Shown here piece by piece: positions 34,301-42,162 of a DNA stretch of 64,000 bases (position 1 is the first letter of the stretch; each line of letters opens with the position of its first letter). Below the pieces are notes generated by a model. It was not told where the DNA came from. It searched no databases and was given only the letters and a program-made list of their open reading frames with translations. Source of the DNA: Cytophagales bacterium UBA2561 (GTDB lineage Bacteria > Bacteroidota > Bacteroidia > Cytophagales > Thermoflexibacteraceae); contig DDLX01000040.1 in NCBI GenBank assembly GCA_002340355.1, positions 124,001 to 188,000 of the forward strand. The letters run 5' to 3'. The translations under genes and the position numbers were made by a program.

Positions 34301-35032
34301 TTACGAAAGTTTTTGATTTTGCTCGGCTTCAGTCATTTGTTGACGGGCAAGTTCCACAAATGACTGAATTGAAAAAGCTTCTGTTACACTGAATTCGCCG
34401 ATGTGTGTTCTTCGAAGTCCCGATAAATATGCTCCCACCCCAAGTACTTTACCAATATCTCGAACTAAGCTTCGAATGTAAGTCCCTTTCGAACAATGTA
34501 CCCTAAATTGCACTTCAGGAAAATTAATTTTCGTAATTTCAAGGCTTTTAATTTCAATATCGCGAGGTTTTAACTTAACTTTCTCTCCCTTTCGAGCTGC
34601 TAGATAAGCAGGTTTTCCTTTAATTTTGACTGCCGAGTAAGCTGGTGGTATTTGTGAAATTTGACCTCGAAATTGTGGTAAAACAGCCTCAAGCATTGTT
34701 TTGGTAAGATGTGAAATATCCGTTTCCGAATCAGGCTCTGTTTCACTATCAAATGAAGGAGTCGTTTTTCCAAGTATCATTGTCCCCTCATATTTTTTAT
34801 CAAAATACTGAAATTCATTGAGTTTCTTTGTATTTTTTCCTGTACATACGATTAACAATCCTGTTGCCATAGGGTCAAGTGTCCCAGCATGTCCGACTTT
34901 TTTGATGCGTATTGTCCACCGAATTTTATTGACAATATCAAACGAAGTCCAGTCTGTGGGTTTATCAATCAATAAAGTTTCGCCTTTTGCAAAATGAAAA
35001 GTACGAGACGAAGAAATGTTTTTTGAATTCAC
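34301..35032 (-). CDS. truB: tRNA pseudouridine(55) synthase TruB
   Basis: The 243-aa protein has the TruB motif I region LLIDKPTDWTSFDIVNKIR and the catalytic motif VGHAGTLDPMATGLLIVCTG, whose Asp is the nucleophile. Downstream are QIPPAYSAVKIKGKPAYLAARKG and CSKGTYIRSLVRDIG. It makes Psi55 in the T loop of most tRNAs. It sits upstream of ribF on the same strand. Confidence 0.95.
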   Translation of the reverse strand: MNSKNISSSRTFHFAKGETLLIDKPTDWTSFDIVNKIRWTIRIKKVGHAGTLDPMATGLLIVCTGKNTKKLNEFQYFDKKYEGTMILGKTTPSFDSETEPDSETDISHLTKTMLEAVLPQFRGQISQIPPAYSAVKIKGKPAYLAARKGEKVKLKPRDIEIKSLEITKINFPEVQFRVHCSKGTYIRSLVRDIGKVLGVGAYLSGLRRTHIGEFSVTEAFSIQSFVELARQQMTEAEQNQKLS

Positions 35033-35200
35033 GAAATTTAAGCAGTTTAAATTCTGGAATAGCGAATAAACGCTGAATTAAGTCTGCCAAATGTACTAAG
35101 AAAGCAGAAAAAGTTGGCTTCTGTTCTAACTTCATTATTCTAAAATTACCAATGAACCTAAATTATTAAAGAATAATTTAGTAGGATTCAAAAATTTGTT

Positions 35201-35208
35201 TATCTTTG
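35201..35208 (+). promoter_or_regulatory. tRNA-Ala promoter -7 box
   Basis: TATCTTTG matches TAnnTTTG exactly and lies 34 bases upstream of tRNA-Ala. No convincing -33 TTG is seen. Confidence 0.55.
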
Positions 35209-35241
35209 CCCCATTAGGCTAAGCAAGCATATAATATAAGA

Positions 35242-35318
35242 GGGGGATTAGCTCAGTTGGCTAGAGTGCTTGCATGGCATGCAAGAGGTCATCGGTTCGA
35301 ATCCGATATTCTCCACCA
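35242..35318 (+). tRNA. tRNA-Ala (anticodon GGC)
   Basis: The 77-nt cloverleaf folds well: the acceptor stem GGGGGAT pairs with ATTCTCC (two G-U), the anticodon stem CTTGC/GCAAG surrounds loop ATGGCAT with anticodon GGC, and the T loop is GGTTCGAATCC. CCA is encoded at 35316-35318. It reads GCC and GCU codons. Confidence 0.96.
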
Positions 35319-35368
35319 AACACACACAAAATCTAATAAACCAATCAAAAAACGCTTTCTGCGTTTGG

Positions 35369-35397
35369 AAATCCGACTTAAAAGGTCGGATTTTTTT
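35369..35397 (+). terminator. Terminator after tRNA-Ala
   Basis: AAATCCGAC (35369-35377) pairs perfectly with GTCGGATTT (35385-35393), followed by T residues. Confidence 0.85.
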
Positions 35398-35440
35398 GTA
35401 TCGTAAGAAAAGAATCTTAGAAGTAGGTATTAAAACATCA

Positions 35441-37693
35441 TTAAGTACTAATAATCATTAGCTTAGCAAAATTTAAAAGAAGTGTTTTTTCGCCTACTTT
35501 ATCGAATTTAACAGTTGCTCGTTTGTTCTCTATATTTAATTTTAAAAGTGTTCCATCTCCAAACTTAGGGTGCCGAACTCGTTGCCCTATTTCCAATTCT
35601 TCCATTTGAGCCACCACAAAATCAGTCGGAGTTGGACGAGAATTCACTTTGTTTGCTCCATCACGGATAGGGCGCAAATTTCGTTTAGTAGATTGTTTTT
35701 GGACAAATTTAGCAATACCACTCACTCCTGAACTCTGCACATTTGCCTTCGAACGAGGTGTTTCAATCAATTCAATTGGCACTTCATCCAAAAATCGGCT
35801 CGGCTCACAAGTTCGTAATGTTCCAAATCGGTATCGTTGGATAGCATAGGACAGGGTGAGACGTTTTTCAGCCCTCGTAATGGCAACATAAAATAAACGG
35901 CGTTCCTCCTCTAAGTCCTCTCTTGCACCCAGCATCATTTGTGAAGGAAATAAATCTTCTTCCAGTCCTACAATATGTACATTCTTGAATTCCAAACCTT
36001 TAGAGGCATGAATGGTCATCAATGTAATTTTATCACCATCGTCTGTATCTTTGTCATTTCCTGTCAATAAAGCAACTTCCTGCAAAAATGCGGATAAACT
36101 TTTGTCTTCACGGTCAGGATTATCCGTAAATTCTTTAACTGCATTTAGTAACTCCTGTACATTTTCATAACGAGCGCGCCCTTCGGGAGTTTTATCTTCA
36201 AATAAATCACGTAATAAACCCGAAGTTTTTGCAATATAAGAAACAACATCATAGGCATCTTTTCGCTCAATTTCTAGTTGGAAACTTTTTATCATAGTCG
36301 TGAAAGTATCTACGGCTTTAGCACTTCGGGCAGGTAAATACTCAGCAGATTGTTGCAAAATTGTCCATAAACTTATATTTCGTTCATTGGCATTGACTAT
36401 AATTTTAGTTTGAGTTGCTACACCAATGCCCCGCCGAGGATAGTTAATAATTCGTTTGAAAGCCTCTTCATCATTTGGATTAATGGTCAATCGGAGGTAG
36501 GCAACTAAATCTTTTACTTCTTTTCGATCATAAAATGAAAGTCCTGCCACGACTTTGTAAGGCATATTTTGACGGCGCAAAGCCTCTTCAAAAGCCCTTG
36601 ATTGTGAGTTGGTTCGGTATAAAATAGCAAAATCAGAATAGGGTAGAGCTTCTTGCATTTTGGTTTCAAAAATGGCATGAGCAGTCAAGCGTCCTTCTTC
36701 GTTATCACTGGTGGCTTTAATTAGCCGAATGGTACGTCCTTCTTCGTTATCTGTCCAAACATTTTTTTTGAGTTGAGCCTGATTATGAGCAATAACGTGA
36801 TTAGCTACTTCAACAATATTTTTTGTAGAACGGTAATTTTGTTCTAATTTAATTACTTGAACATCAGGGTAATGCTTTTCAAAATTCAAAATATTTTGAA
36901 TATTTGCCCCCCGAAAGGCATAAATACTTTGAGCATCATCACCAACTACACAAATATTTTGATGAACCGCCGCTAACTTTTTGGTAATCAAATATTGAGA
37001 AAGGTTTGTATCCTGAAACTCATCAACCATTACGTATTGAAAACGATGCTGATATTTATTTAAAACATCTAAATGGTCTCGAAAAAGTACATTGGTTTGA
37101 AATAACAAATCATCAAAATCCATTGCATTCGCCTTGAAACAACGTCCTGCATACGCCCGATAAATTTCTCCCATTTTCGGACGGAGAGACTCACGGTCTT
37201 CACTCTGAAAAGTTGGATTCTGAATGTAATTTTGCCACGAAATCAGGCTGTTTTTTGCCGATGAAATGCGATGTAAAACTACTTTTGGTTTATAAATTTT
37301 ATCGTCTAAACCTTTTTCCTTGAGGATACTTTTAATTAAAGAAGCCGAATCCGCCGTATCGTAAATCGTAAAATCAGAAGTATAACCTAATTTCTCGGCT
37401 TCAAAACGTAAAATTTTGGCAAAAACTGAGTGAAATGTTCCCATCCAAAGATTACGGGCTTCCGTCCCAATTACGGCTTCAATCCGATTTTGCATTTCTT
37501 TGGCAGCCTTGTTCGTAAAAGTCAAAGCCAAAATCTGAAAAGGGTCAATTCCTTTATTTTCAATTAGATAGGCAATACGGTAGGTCAAAACTCGTGTTTT
37601 TCCAGACCCTGCTCCCGCAATAATCATCATAGGTCCTTGCGTATTTATTACGCCTTGTCGTTGCGGTTCATTCAGGCTTTCGAGGTAGTGCAT
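35441..37693 (-). CDS. UvrD/PcrA-type ATP-dependent DNA helicase
   Basis: From MHYLESLNEPQRQGV (37693) the protein has 750 aa; an upstream ATG would add 7. All superfamily 1A motifs are present: Walker A AGAGSGKTRVLTYRIA, VDEFQDTN (motif II), VVGDDAQSIYAFRGA (III), QNYRST (IV), TIHASKGLEFKNV (V) and YVAITRAEKRL (VI). It is a 3'-5' helicase for repair and removal of stalled complexes. The C-terminal tail (RVRHPKFGDGTLLKL) is the PcrA/UvrD Tudor-like RNA-polymerase-binding domain. Confidence 0.94.
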   Translation of the reverse strand: MHYLESLNEPQRQGVINTQGPMMIIAGAGSGKTRVLTYRIAYLIENKGIDPFQILALTFTNKAAKEMQNRIEAVIGTEARNLWMGTFHSVFAKILRFEAEKLGYTSDFTIYDTADSASLIKSILKEKGLDDKIYKPKVVLHRISSAKNSLISWQNYIQNPTFQSEDRESLRPKMGEIYRAYAGRCFKANAMDFDDLLFQTNVLFRDHLDVLNKYQHRFQYVMVDEFQDTNLSQYLITKKLAAVHQNICVVGDDAQSIYAFRGANIQNILNFEKHYPDVQVIKLEQNYRSTKNIVEVANHVIAHNQAQLKKNVWTDNEEGRTIRLIKATSDNEEGRLTAHAIFETKMQEALPYSDFAILYRTNSQSRAFEEALRRQNMPYKVVAGLSFYDRKEVKDLVAYLRLTINPNDEEAFKRIINYPRRGIGVATQTKIIVNANERNISLWTILQQSAEYLPARSAKAVDTFTTMIKSFQLEIERKDAYDVVSYIAKTSGLLRDLFEDKTPEGRARYENVQELLNAVKEFTDNPDREDKSLSAFLQEVALLTGNDKDTDDGDKITLMTIHASKGLEFKNVHIVGLEEDLFPSQMMLGAREDLEEERRLFYVAITRAEKRLTLSYAIQRYRFGTLRTCEPSRFLDEVPIELIETPRSKANVQSSGVSGIAKFVQKQSTKRNLRPIRDGANKVNSRPTPTDFVVAQMEELEIGQRVRHPKFGDGTLLKLNIENKRATVKFDKVGEKTLLLNFAKLMIIST

Positions 37694-37920
37694 TGGCTTT
37701 TTTAAAACGAACAAATTCTTTACTCCAAAAAGTCAAATTTACAAAAGTTATCCCAAAACTTCAATCTAATAGTTTGGACTTTGTGAGTTAAGAGAGTTTG
37801 ATAAATGTCCTAAATAAAGTTAAAGACTCATTCGAAATTGTGTAGTTTTGTAACTCTAATTTTCTCATTTGTTTTTCACTTGTTTTTCATCAAAATCGTA
37901 AACCAACCTTTCGAAAAATC

Positions 37921-39003
37921 GTGCCGACACCCTATCATAAAATGACCATCAAGGTCGGGTCAAATGTCCTGACTGATGAGCAAACCAAACAACCTAATCT
38001 TGAATTAATGGAAGATTTGGTAGAACAAATCGCCGAATTGCATCACCAAAATCGGGAAATCGTGTTAGTGTCGTCTGGGGCTGTGGCGGCTGGACGAAGT
38101 ACCGTAGAGTTCAAAGGCAAAACCGACCCCGTTTCCGAACGGCAAGTTTTGGCTTCGGTTGGACAGGTCAAATTGCTCCAGATTTATGCTCAATTATTTG
38201 CGAAACATGGCATTTTGTGTTCGCAGGTTTTAGTTACGAAAGAAGATTTTCGAGACCGTACGCATTATCTGAATATGAAAAATTGTTTTTCGGCTTTGTT
38301 GAAAAATCGAATTATTCCTATTGTTAATGAAAATGATGTTGTTTCCGTTACGGAATTGATGTTTACGGACAATGATGAATTAGCGGGAATGGTTGCCAGT
38401 ATGTTACAAACCGAAGCCTTATTTGTGTTGAGTAATGTCGATGGAGTTTTTGATGGAGACCCGAATAACCCTGATACTCAACTGATTCCTACAATTGGAC
38501 GAGAATTGCCTGATTTTTCAAAGTTTATTTCTTCCAAGAAATCAACCTTCGGAAGAGGTGGCATGATTACTAAATGTCATTTGGCACATAAAACCGCCAG
38601 TTTAGGAATTTCGGTACACATCGCCAACGGAAAAGCACCTCATGTTTTGCAGAAATTAGCTGAAAAACAGCCTATTGGAACACATTTTTTACCCGAAGAT
38701 AAAAGTGTTTCTGACCTCAAAACATGGATTGCTCAATCTGGTGGATATGCCAAAGGAGCGGTTACGGTCAATGCAGGTGCTAAACGAGCTTTACTTTCCA
38801 ATAAAGCCGTAAGTTTATTGCCTGTGGGAGTTTTAGGCATTCGAGGTAAATTTAATAAAGGCGACATTATCAGTATTTTAGACACCGAATCTAATTTGAT
38901 TGGGGTTGGTGTGAGTCGGATGGATTCGCAAATTGCTGCCGAAATTGCTGGACAAGCCCAACAAATGCCTTTAGTTCATTATGATTATTTATTTTTATAT
39001 TAA
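37921..39003 (+). CDS. proB: Glutamate 5-kinase
   Basis: The product is 360 aa from a GTG at 37921; an ATG at 37942 (MTIKVGSNVL) would give 353 aa. The amino-acid-kinase domain has KVGSNVLTDEQTK, VSSGAVAAGR, NENDVVSVTEL, DNDELAGMVA and GRGGMITKCHLA. The C-terminal PUA domain (GAKRALLSNKAVSLLPVGVLGIRG and FNKGDIISI) is present. It starts proline synthesis by phosphorylating glutamate. proA is not adjacent, which is uncommon. A long hairpin follows. Confidence 0.93.
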   Translation: MPTPYHKMTIKVGSNVLTDEQTKQPNLELMEDLVEQIAELHHQNREIVLVSSGAVAAGRSTVEFKGKTDPVSERQVLASVGQVKLLQIYAQLFAKHGILCSQVLVTKEDFRDRTHYLNMKNCFSALLKNRIIPIVNENDVVSVTELMFTDNDELAGMVASMLQTEALFVLSNVDGVFDGDPNNPDTQLIPTIGRELPDFSKFISSKKSTFGRGGMITKCHLAHKTASLGISVHIANGKAPHVLQKLAEKQPIGTHFLPEDKSVSDLKTWIAQSGGYAKGAVTVNAGAKRALLSNKAVSLLPVGVLGIRGKFNKGDIISILDTESNLIGVGVSRMDSQIAAEIAGQAQQMPLVHYDYLFLY

Positions 39004-39008
39004 ACGAC

Positions 39009-39044
39009 TAAACCTATAAGGTTTTCGAAAACCTTATAGATTTA
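39009..39044 (+). terminator. Long hairpin after proB
   Basis: A 17-bp stem with one mismatch pairs 39009-39025 with 39028-39044. The TAAACCTATAAG segment is shared with the hairpin at 27479. A strong U tract is absent, so it may be an RNA-stabilising or REP-like element instead. Confidence 0.55.
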
Positions 39045-39091
39045 ACTTAATTATCTAATATATTTTAAAATTAGGAAAAATCATGACCCAG

Positions 39092-40102
39092 TTACTTTTG
39101 ATTTAATACCTTTTTTAATTCCTCTTTACTGGGTAAATCCTTTTTGATTTCTTCGGGAAGTTGTTGACCTAATTGGTAAGAAGCAACTCCCATAGGTCGG
39201 TTTAGAGTGCGAAGGGCATATTCTACAATGACATCATTTTTGGATTTGCATAACAGTAACCCAATGGTTTCATGGTCTTCGGATTGCCTGAGCAAATCAT
39301 CAACTGCCGAAAGGTAAAAATTAAGTTTGCCTGCATATTCGGGCTTAAAATCATCTATTTTTAATTCGACCACTACAAAACGCCTGAGTCTGAAATGATA
39401 AAAAAGTAAATCCAAATAAAAATCTTGCCCTCCTACTTCCAAGTGATACTGCTTTCCGACATACGCAAATCCTTTGCCCAATGCCAATAAAAAATCGGTC
39501 ATATTTTGGACTAATTCGGTTTCTAATTCTCGCTCAAGTTTCTTTTCATCTTCGGCAATAAAATCAAAAATATAGTCATCTTTGAGCAATCCCAAAATAG
39601 CTTCAGATTCCGAATGGGGTAAATTTTTCTTGAAATTATTGGGCAATGTCCCTACTTTTTCGTGTAATTTCGCTTCGATTTGATGCACCATCACATTTCT
39701 TGTCCAGCCATTTTCTAAGACTTTTTCCGCATACCAAAATCTCAATTTAGCATCTTTACATTTATCCAAAAGGGTAATATTATGATACCAACTAATTTGT
39801 GCAAGTTTGGCTTGCACAATTTCAAAATCAGGATATTCGTGGGCAAATTTCCGCATATATTTCAGGTTACGAGCCGAAATGCCTTTCATTTTTGGAAATG
39901 CCATTTTCAAATCTTGAGCTAAATTATCAATTATTTTAGCTCCCCAACCCGCTTTAGCTTGACGGATGAGAATATCCTTTCCAATCAACCAATAAACTGC
40001 AATCATTTGTTGGTTAATCGTTTTGGTGGCTTGGACACGTGCTTCGGTAATGTACTTTTTGATGTTTTCGAGTAGGGTAGTATAATTTTGGTCTTGATTC
40101 AT
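39092..40102 (-). CDS. DUF1016/YhcG-type PDDEXK nuclease-domain protein
   Basis: The 336-aa protein matches YhcG: a helical N-terminal DUF1016 domain (TINQQMIAVYWLIGKDILIRQ, GISARNLKYMRKFAHEYP, NITLLDKCKD) and a C-terminal PDDEXK domain. The nuclease core reads DFYLDLLFYH, FVVVELKIDDFKPEYAGKL at about 228-260, with Asp and Glu-x-Lys intact. Such proteins occur near restriction-modification and anti-phage loci, but their role is unsettled. No R-M genes lie here. It is divergent from four small XRE genes. Confidence 0.85.
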   Translation of the reverse strand: MNQDQNYTTLLENIKKYITEARVQATKTINQQMIAVYWLIGKDILIRQAKAGWGAKIIDNLAQDLKMAFPKMKGISARNLKYMRKFAHEYPDFEIVQAKLAQISWYHNITLLDKCKDAKLRFWYAEKVLENGWTRNVMVHQIEAKLHEKVGTLPNNFKKNLPHSESEAILGLLKDDYIFDFIAEDEKKLERELETELVQNMTDFLLALGKGFAYVGKQYHLEVGGQDFYLDLLFYHFRLRRFVVVELKIDDFKPEYAGKLNFYLSAVDDLLRQSEDHETIGLLLCKSKNDVIVEYALRTLNRPMGVASYQLGQQLPEEIKKDLPSKEELKKVLNQK

Positions 40103-40158
40103 TTGAAAAAAACTAAGTTTTTTTGGAAATTAATATGCCAAATGGTATTTTTGTGGAA

Positions 40159-40338
40159 ATGGATGGACAAAAATTAAAAATATTGAGAGAAAAGCATAAT
40201 CTCACTCAAACTGAACTTGGTAATAAGATAGGAGTTACTCAAAGTCGAATTTCTAAATGGGAAAATGAGGAAAATACTATCTCTAAAATTTACCAAAAGG
40301 TATTGAAAGATTTTTTTTCTAAAAAAGAAAAAAAGTAG
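40159..40338 (+). CDS. Mini XRE repressor, copy 1
   Basis: The ATG at 40159 (MDGQKLKILREKHNLTQ) aligns with the starts of the three copies downstream and gives 59 aa. A TTG at 40123 and an ATG at 40135 are possible extended starts. The product is just a five-helix HTH (LTQTELGNKIGVTQSRISKWEN) with a short basic tail. It starts 56 bases from the divergent DUF1016 gene. Confidence 0.8.
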   Translation: MDGQKLKILREKHNLTQTELGNKIGVTQSRISKWENEENTISKIYQKVLKDFFSKKEKK

Positions 40339-40431
40339 ATATTTTTTTATCCTATTCTATACCATTTAGCATATTTTCGCCTAAGAAAGACGTTATTACA
40401 CTTTTTTAATATAATTCTATATATTTGTATT

Positions 40432-40605
40432 ATGACAGGTAAAAAACTAAAAGAATTGAGAAAAAAGTATAATCTTACACAAAGAGAAGTCGCAGAAGGA
40501 ATTAACGCCAATCAGGTTAGGATTTCGCAATGGGAAAATAATGTTTATACCATTTCCAAAGCCTATCAACTTCTTTTAAAGATGTATTTTGCAAAATTCG
40601 AGTAA
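40432..40605 (+). CDS. Mini XRE repressor, copy 2
   Basis: This short gene gives 57 aa: MTGKKLKELRKKYNLTQREV, then AEGINANQVRISQWENNVY and a C-terminal helix. The HTH core is intact. TATATTTG (40420-40427) lies 4 bases before the ATG, placing the expected transcription start at or next to the start codon, so the mRNA is probably leaderless. Confidence 0.82.
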   Translation: MTGKKLKELRKKYNLTQREVAEGINANQVRISQWENNVYTISKAYQLLLKMYFAKFE

Positions 40606-40646
40606 TTTTTTTACCTAAAAACTTATCAAGTAGTAAGTTTGTAGAT

Positions 40647-40829
40647 ATGACAGGACAGGAGCTAAAAGAATTAAGAAAAAAATATAATTTTACTCAAAAA
40701 GAGTTAGGGAACAAAATAGGGGTTAGTGACACCAAAATATCACAGTGGGAAAATAATGTCCATAAAATCAGTAACGCTTATGTACTGCACTTAACGACTT
40801 TATTTGAGAGATTAGAACAAAATTCTTAA
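40647..40829 (+). CDS. Mini XRE repressor, copy 3
   Basis: The 60-aa protein (MTGQELKELRKKYNFTQKEL, then GNKIGVSDTKISQWENNVHK) is closest to copies 1 and 2. TAAGTTTG (40634-40641) lies 5 bases before the ATG and overlaps a near-palindrome (ACTTA...TAAGT from 40621), so the operator and the -7 box coincide. A leaderless, self-repressed message is the simplest reading. Confidence 0.82.
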   Translation: MTGQELKELRKKYNFTQKELGNKIGVSDTKISQWENNVHKISNAYVLHLTTLFERLEQNS

Positions 40830-40848
40830 ATTTTTTTGGAAAAAAGCA

Positions 40849-40860
40849 TATTAAGTAATA
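40849..40860. promoter_or_regulatory. Putative XRE operator upstream of copy 4
   Basis: TATTAAGTAATA has 5-base palindromic arms around AG. The same 12 bases recur at 41085-41096 upstream of the next operon. Confidence 0.5.
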
Positions 40861-40885
40861 TAATTGCAGTTGTAAAAATAAATCA

Positions 40886-41065
40886 ATGACTGGAGAAGAA
40901 TTAAAAATTCTACGAGAAGCGCATAATTTAACACAAGCCGAATTAGCAGCAAAAATAAAAGTCCATCAAGAAAGAATCTCAAAATGGGAAACGGGACGAC
41001 ATAAAATCTCTAATTCTTATGTGTTTATTCTTGAAAACTTTTTTAAGTCTTTAAAAAAGAATTGA
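40886..41065 (+). CDS. Mini XRE repressor, copy 4
   Basis: The 59-aa protein reads MTGEELKILREAHNLTQAEL, then AAKIKVHQERISKWETGRHK and a C-terminal helix ending LKKN. It is the most diverged copy, but the HTH pattern (L-T-Q-x-E-L, R-I-S-x-W-E) is kept. A TATTAAGTAATA operator lies 25 bases upstream. It is the last of the array. Confidence 0.8.
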   Translation: MTGEELKILREAHNLTQAELAAKIKVHQERISKWETGRHKISNSYVFILENFFKSLKKN

Positions 41066-41084
41066 TTTTTTTTACAAAAACTTA

Positions 41085-41163
41085 TATTAAGTAATATAAA
41101 GTAGTATTCAAATTAGGGAAGCCAAAGATTCGAGCCTGACAAACTTCATAATCTTGACTTCCC
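41085..41163 (+). promoter_or_regulatory. Operator copy and leader hairpin of the 41184 operon
   Basis: TATTAAGTAATA recurs at 41085-41096. Downstream, GGGAAG (41116-41121) and a CAA...GATT segment pair with AATCTTG...CTTCCC (41150-41163), forming a long interrupted stem with a 19-base loop. The hairpin would lie in the leader of the small operon that follows. Confidence 0.45.
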
Positions 41164-41183
41164 ACAAATCAAAAAAATTTGAT

Positions 41184-41306
41184 ATGCAAATATCTGAAAA
41201 ATTCAGGAATGCTCCCAATCGGGTTGAGCAAAGGAAAACGGAAATTCGAAGGATTTCTGTAAAAACAAATAGTTTCACTATCAAAAGAGGAGGTCAAAAT
41301 GAATAA
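41184..41306 (+). CDS. Small basic protein (40 aa), possible leader ORF
   Basis: The 40-aa ORF (MQISEKFRNAPNRVEQRKTE, then IRRISVKTNSFTIKRGGQNE) is basic. Its stop overlaps the ATG of the next gene by 8 bases in an ATGAATAA arrangement, suggesting translational coupling. No family recognised; coding status is uncertain. Confidence 0.4.
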   Translation: MQISEKFRNAPNRVEQRKTEIRRISVKTNSFTIKRGGQNE

Positions 41307-41529
41307 TCTTCCTCCTAATAAATTTAGTGAAACTGCCAAAATCCTAATCGACAGACACGGCAAGTTTAGAGCTTTTGAGGTATTATTTTTTATGAAAACT
41401 ACCCTCGTACATTATTTGGCGGAAACTGACCACGATAACCAAGAAAAAGAAATGAGTCATCGTGTCAATTGGTTTTTGGATAGTGTTTCAGAGGCGTTGT
41501 TAATCGAAGTTTTTGGCGAAGAAAATTAA
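41299..41529 (+). CDS. Small helical protein of unknown function
   Basis: The 76-aa protein (MNNLPPNKFSETAKILIDRH, then a helix-rich acidic part ending EVFGEEN) has no signal peptide or known motif. It is preceded by a strong Shine-Dalgarno AGAGGAGGT (41286-41294), which is unusual in this window, and its start overlaps a 40-aa ORF. It follows an XRE operator copy. Function unknown. Confidence 0.6.
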   Translation: MNNLPPNKFSETAKILIDRHGKFRAFEVLFFMKTTLVHYLAETDHDNQEKEMSHRVNWFLDSVSEALLIEVFGEEN

Positions 41530-41570
41530 CGGAATATAACCTTTCAGAAGTCGAACACTTTTGGAAGGTT

Positions 41571-41657
41571 GAATTGATTTTTACAAAATCTCAAACGAAT
41601 TTACTTTATGAAGAAAAGGTGTTTTTGAGGAAACAGGAAATTGAGGTAGTAGCCTAA
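41571..41657 (+). pseudogene. Duplicated C-terminal fragment of the 42159 gene
   Basis: About 87 bases encode ELIFTKSQTNLLYEEKVFLR followed by KQEIEVVA and a stop, nearly identical to the C-terminus of the 137-aa protein at 42159-42572 (repeat partner 42486-42572). No start and no upstream homology are found, so this is a fragment left by duplication or deletion. Confidence 0.75.
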
Positions 41658-41698
41658 AGGTGAGTTTATTAGACCATTTAGTTTAATTGCTTAATATG

Positions 41699-41728
41699 AA
41701 AAACCGCCTAAGAACTAAACGGTTTTTT
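41699..41728 (+). terminator. Terminator-like hairpin
   Basis: AAAAACCG (41699-41706) pairs with CGGTTTTTT (41720-41728); a T run forms the 3' arm and tail. Confidence 0.6.
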
Positions 41729-41733
41729 CTAAA

Positions 41734-41797
41734 AAAACAGCGTTACTATGCCATTGCCGAAACAAGCGTAGCACGAACGTCCGAAACGCTCTGTTTT
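41734..41797. ncRNA. Long GC-richer hairpin, possible structured RNA or REP element
   Basis: AAAACAGCGTT (41734-41744) pairs with AACGCTCTGTTTT (41785-41797) with a 2-base bulge, and CTATGC (41746-41751) pairs with GCGTAG (41766-41771). It stands out from the AT-rich surroundings and has no ORF. It lies between a gene fragment and the 41863 gene. Confidence 0.35.
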
Positions 41798-41862
41798 CCA
41801 AATATACGAAAAAACTCAACGGCTGGAAATAATTTTTATAGATTTGTAAAAAACTCAAAATC

Positions 41863-42162
41863 ATGGGATTACAAAGTTTAAGAAACTACTTTCAAAATTT
41901 AACCTCAAAAACCAAAGAAGATATTAAGGAAGACCTAAAACAAGTAAAATCTTTGCAACTAAAAGGTAGTAGTCCAGATGGTCGGTTTTCGGAATATATC
42001 GACTCCAAAGAACGAAAACGAGTCAAAATTCATCCTGCGGATTTGGTAACTTTATATCCGCATTTGCATATTTACAATAGTCAAGGAGATAGCCTCACCA
42101 AAGATTTAGAAGTTGAGCCTGAGAATAGTCCCAATGTTCATTTAAAAATTAAAAAGTCATGA
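41863..42162 (+). CDS. Hypothetical 99-aa protein
   Basis: The protein (MGLQSLRNYFQNLTSKTKED at the start) has a basic helical N-terminus, a central GSSPDGRFSEYIDSKERKRVKIHPADLVTLYPHLHIYNSQGD that reads as beta-rich, and an acidic tail. TAGATTTG (41839-41846) is a good -7 box 16 bases before the ATG. Its stop overlaps the next gene's start (ATGA), so the two are translationally coupled. No family recognised. Confidence 0.6.
   Translation: MGLQSLRNYFQNLTSKTKEDIKEDLKQVKSLQLKGSSPDGRFSEYIDSKERKRVKIHPADLVTLYPHLHIYNSQGDSLTKDLEVEPENSPNVHLKIKKS

Noticed and set aside
39092..40102. Restriction-modification system around the DUF1016 gene
   Set aside because: No methyltransferase, specificity or restriction subunit lies nearby; only small XRE genes adjoin it.
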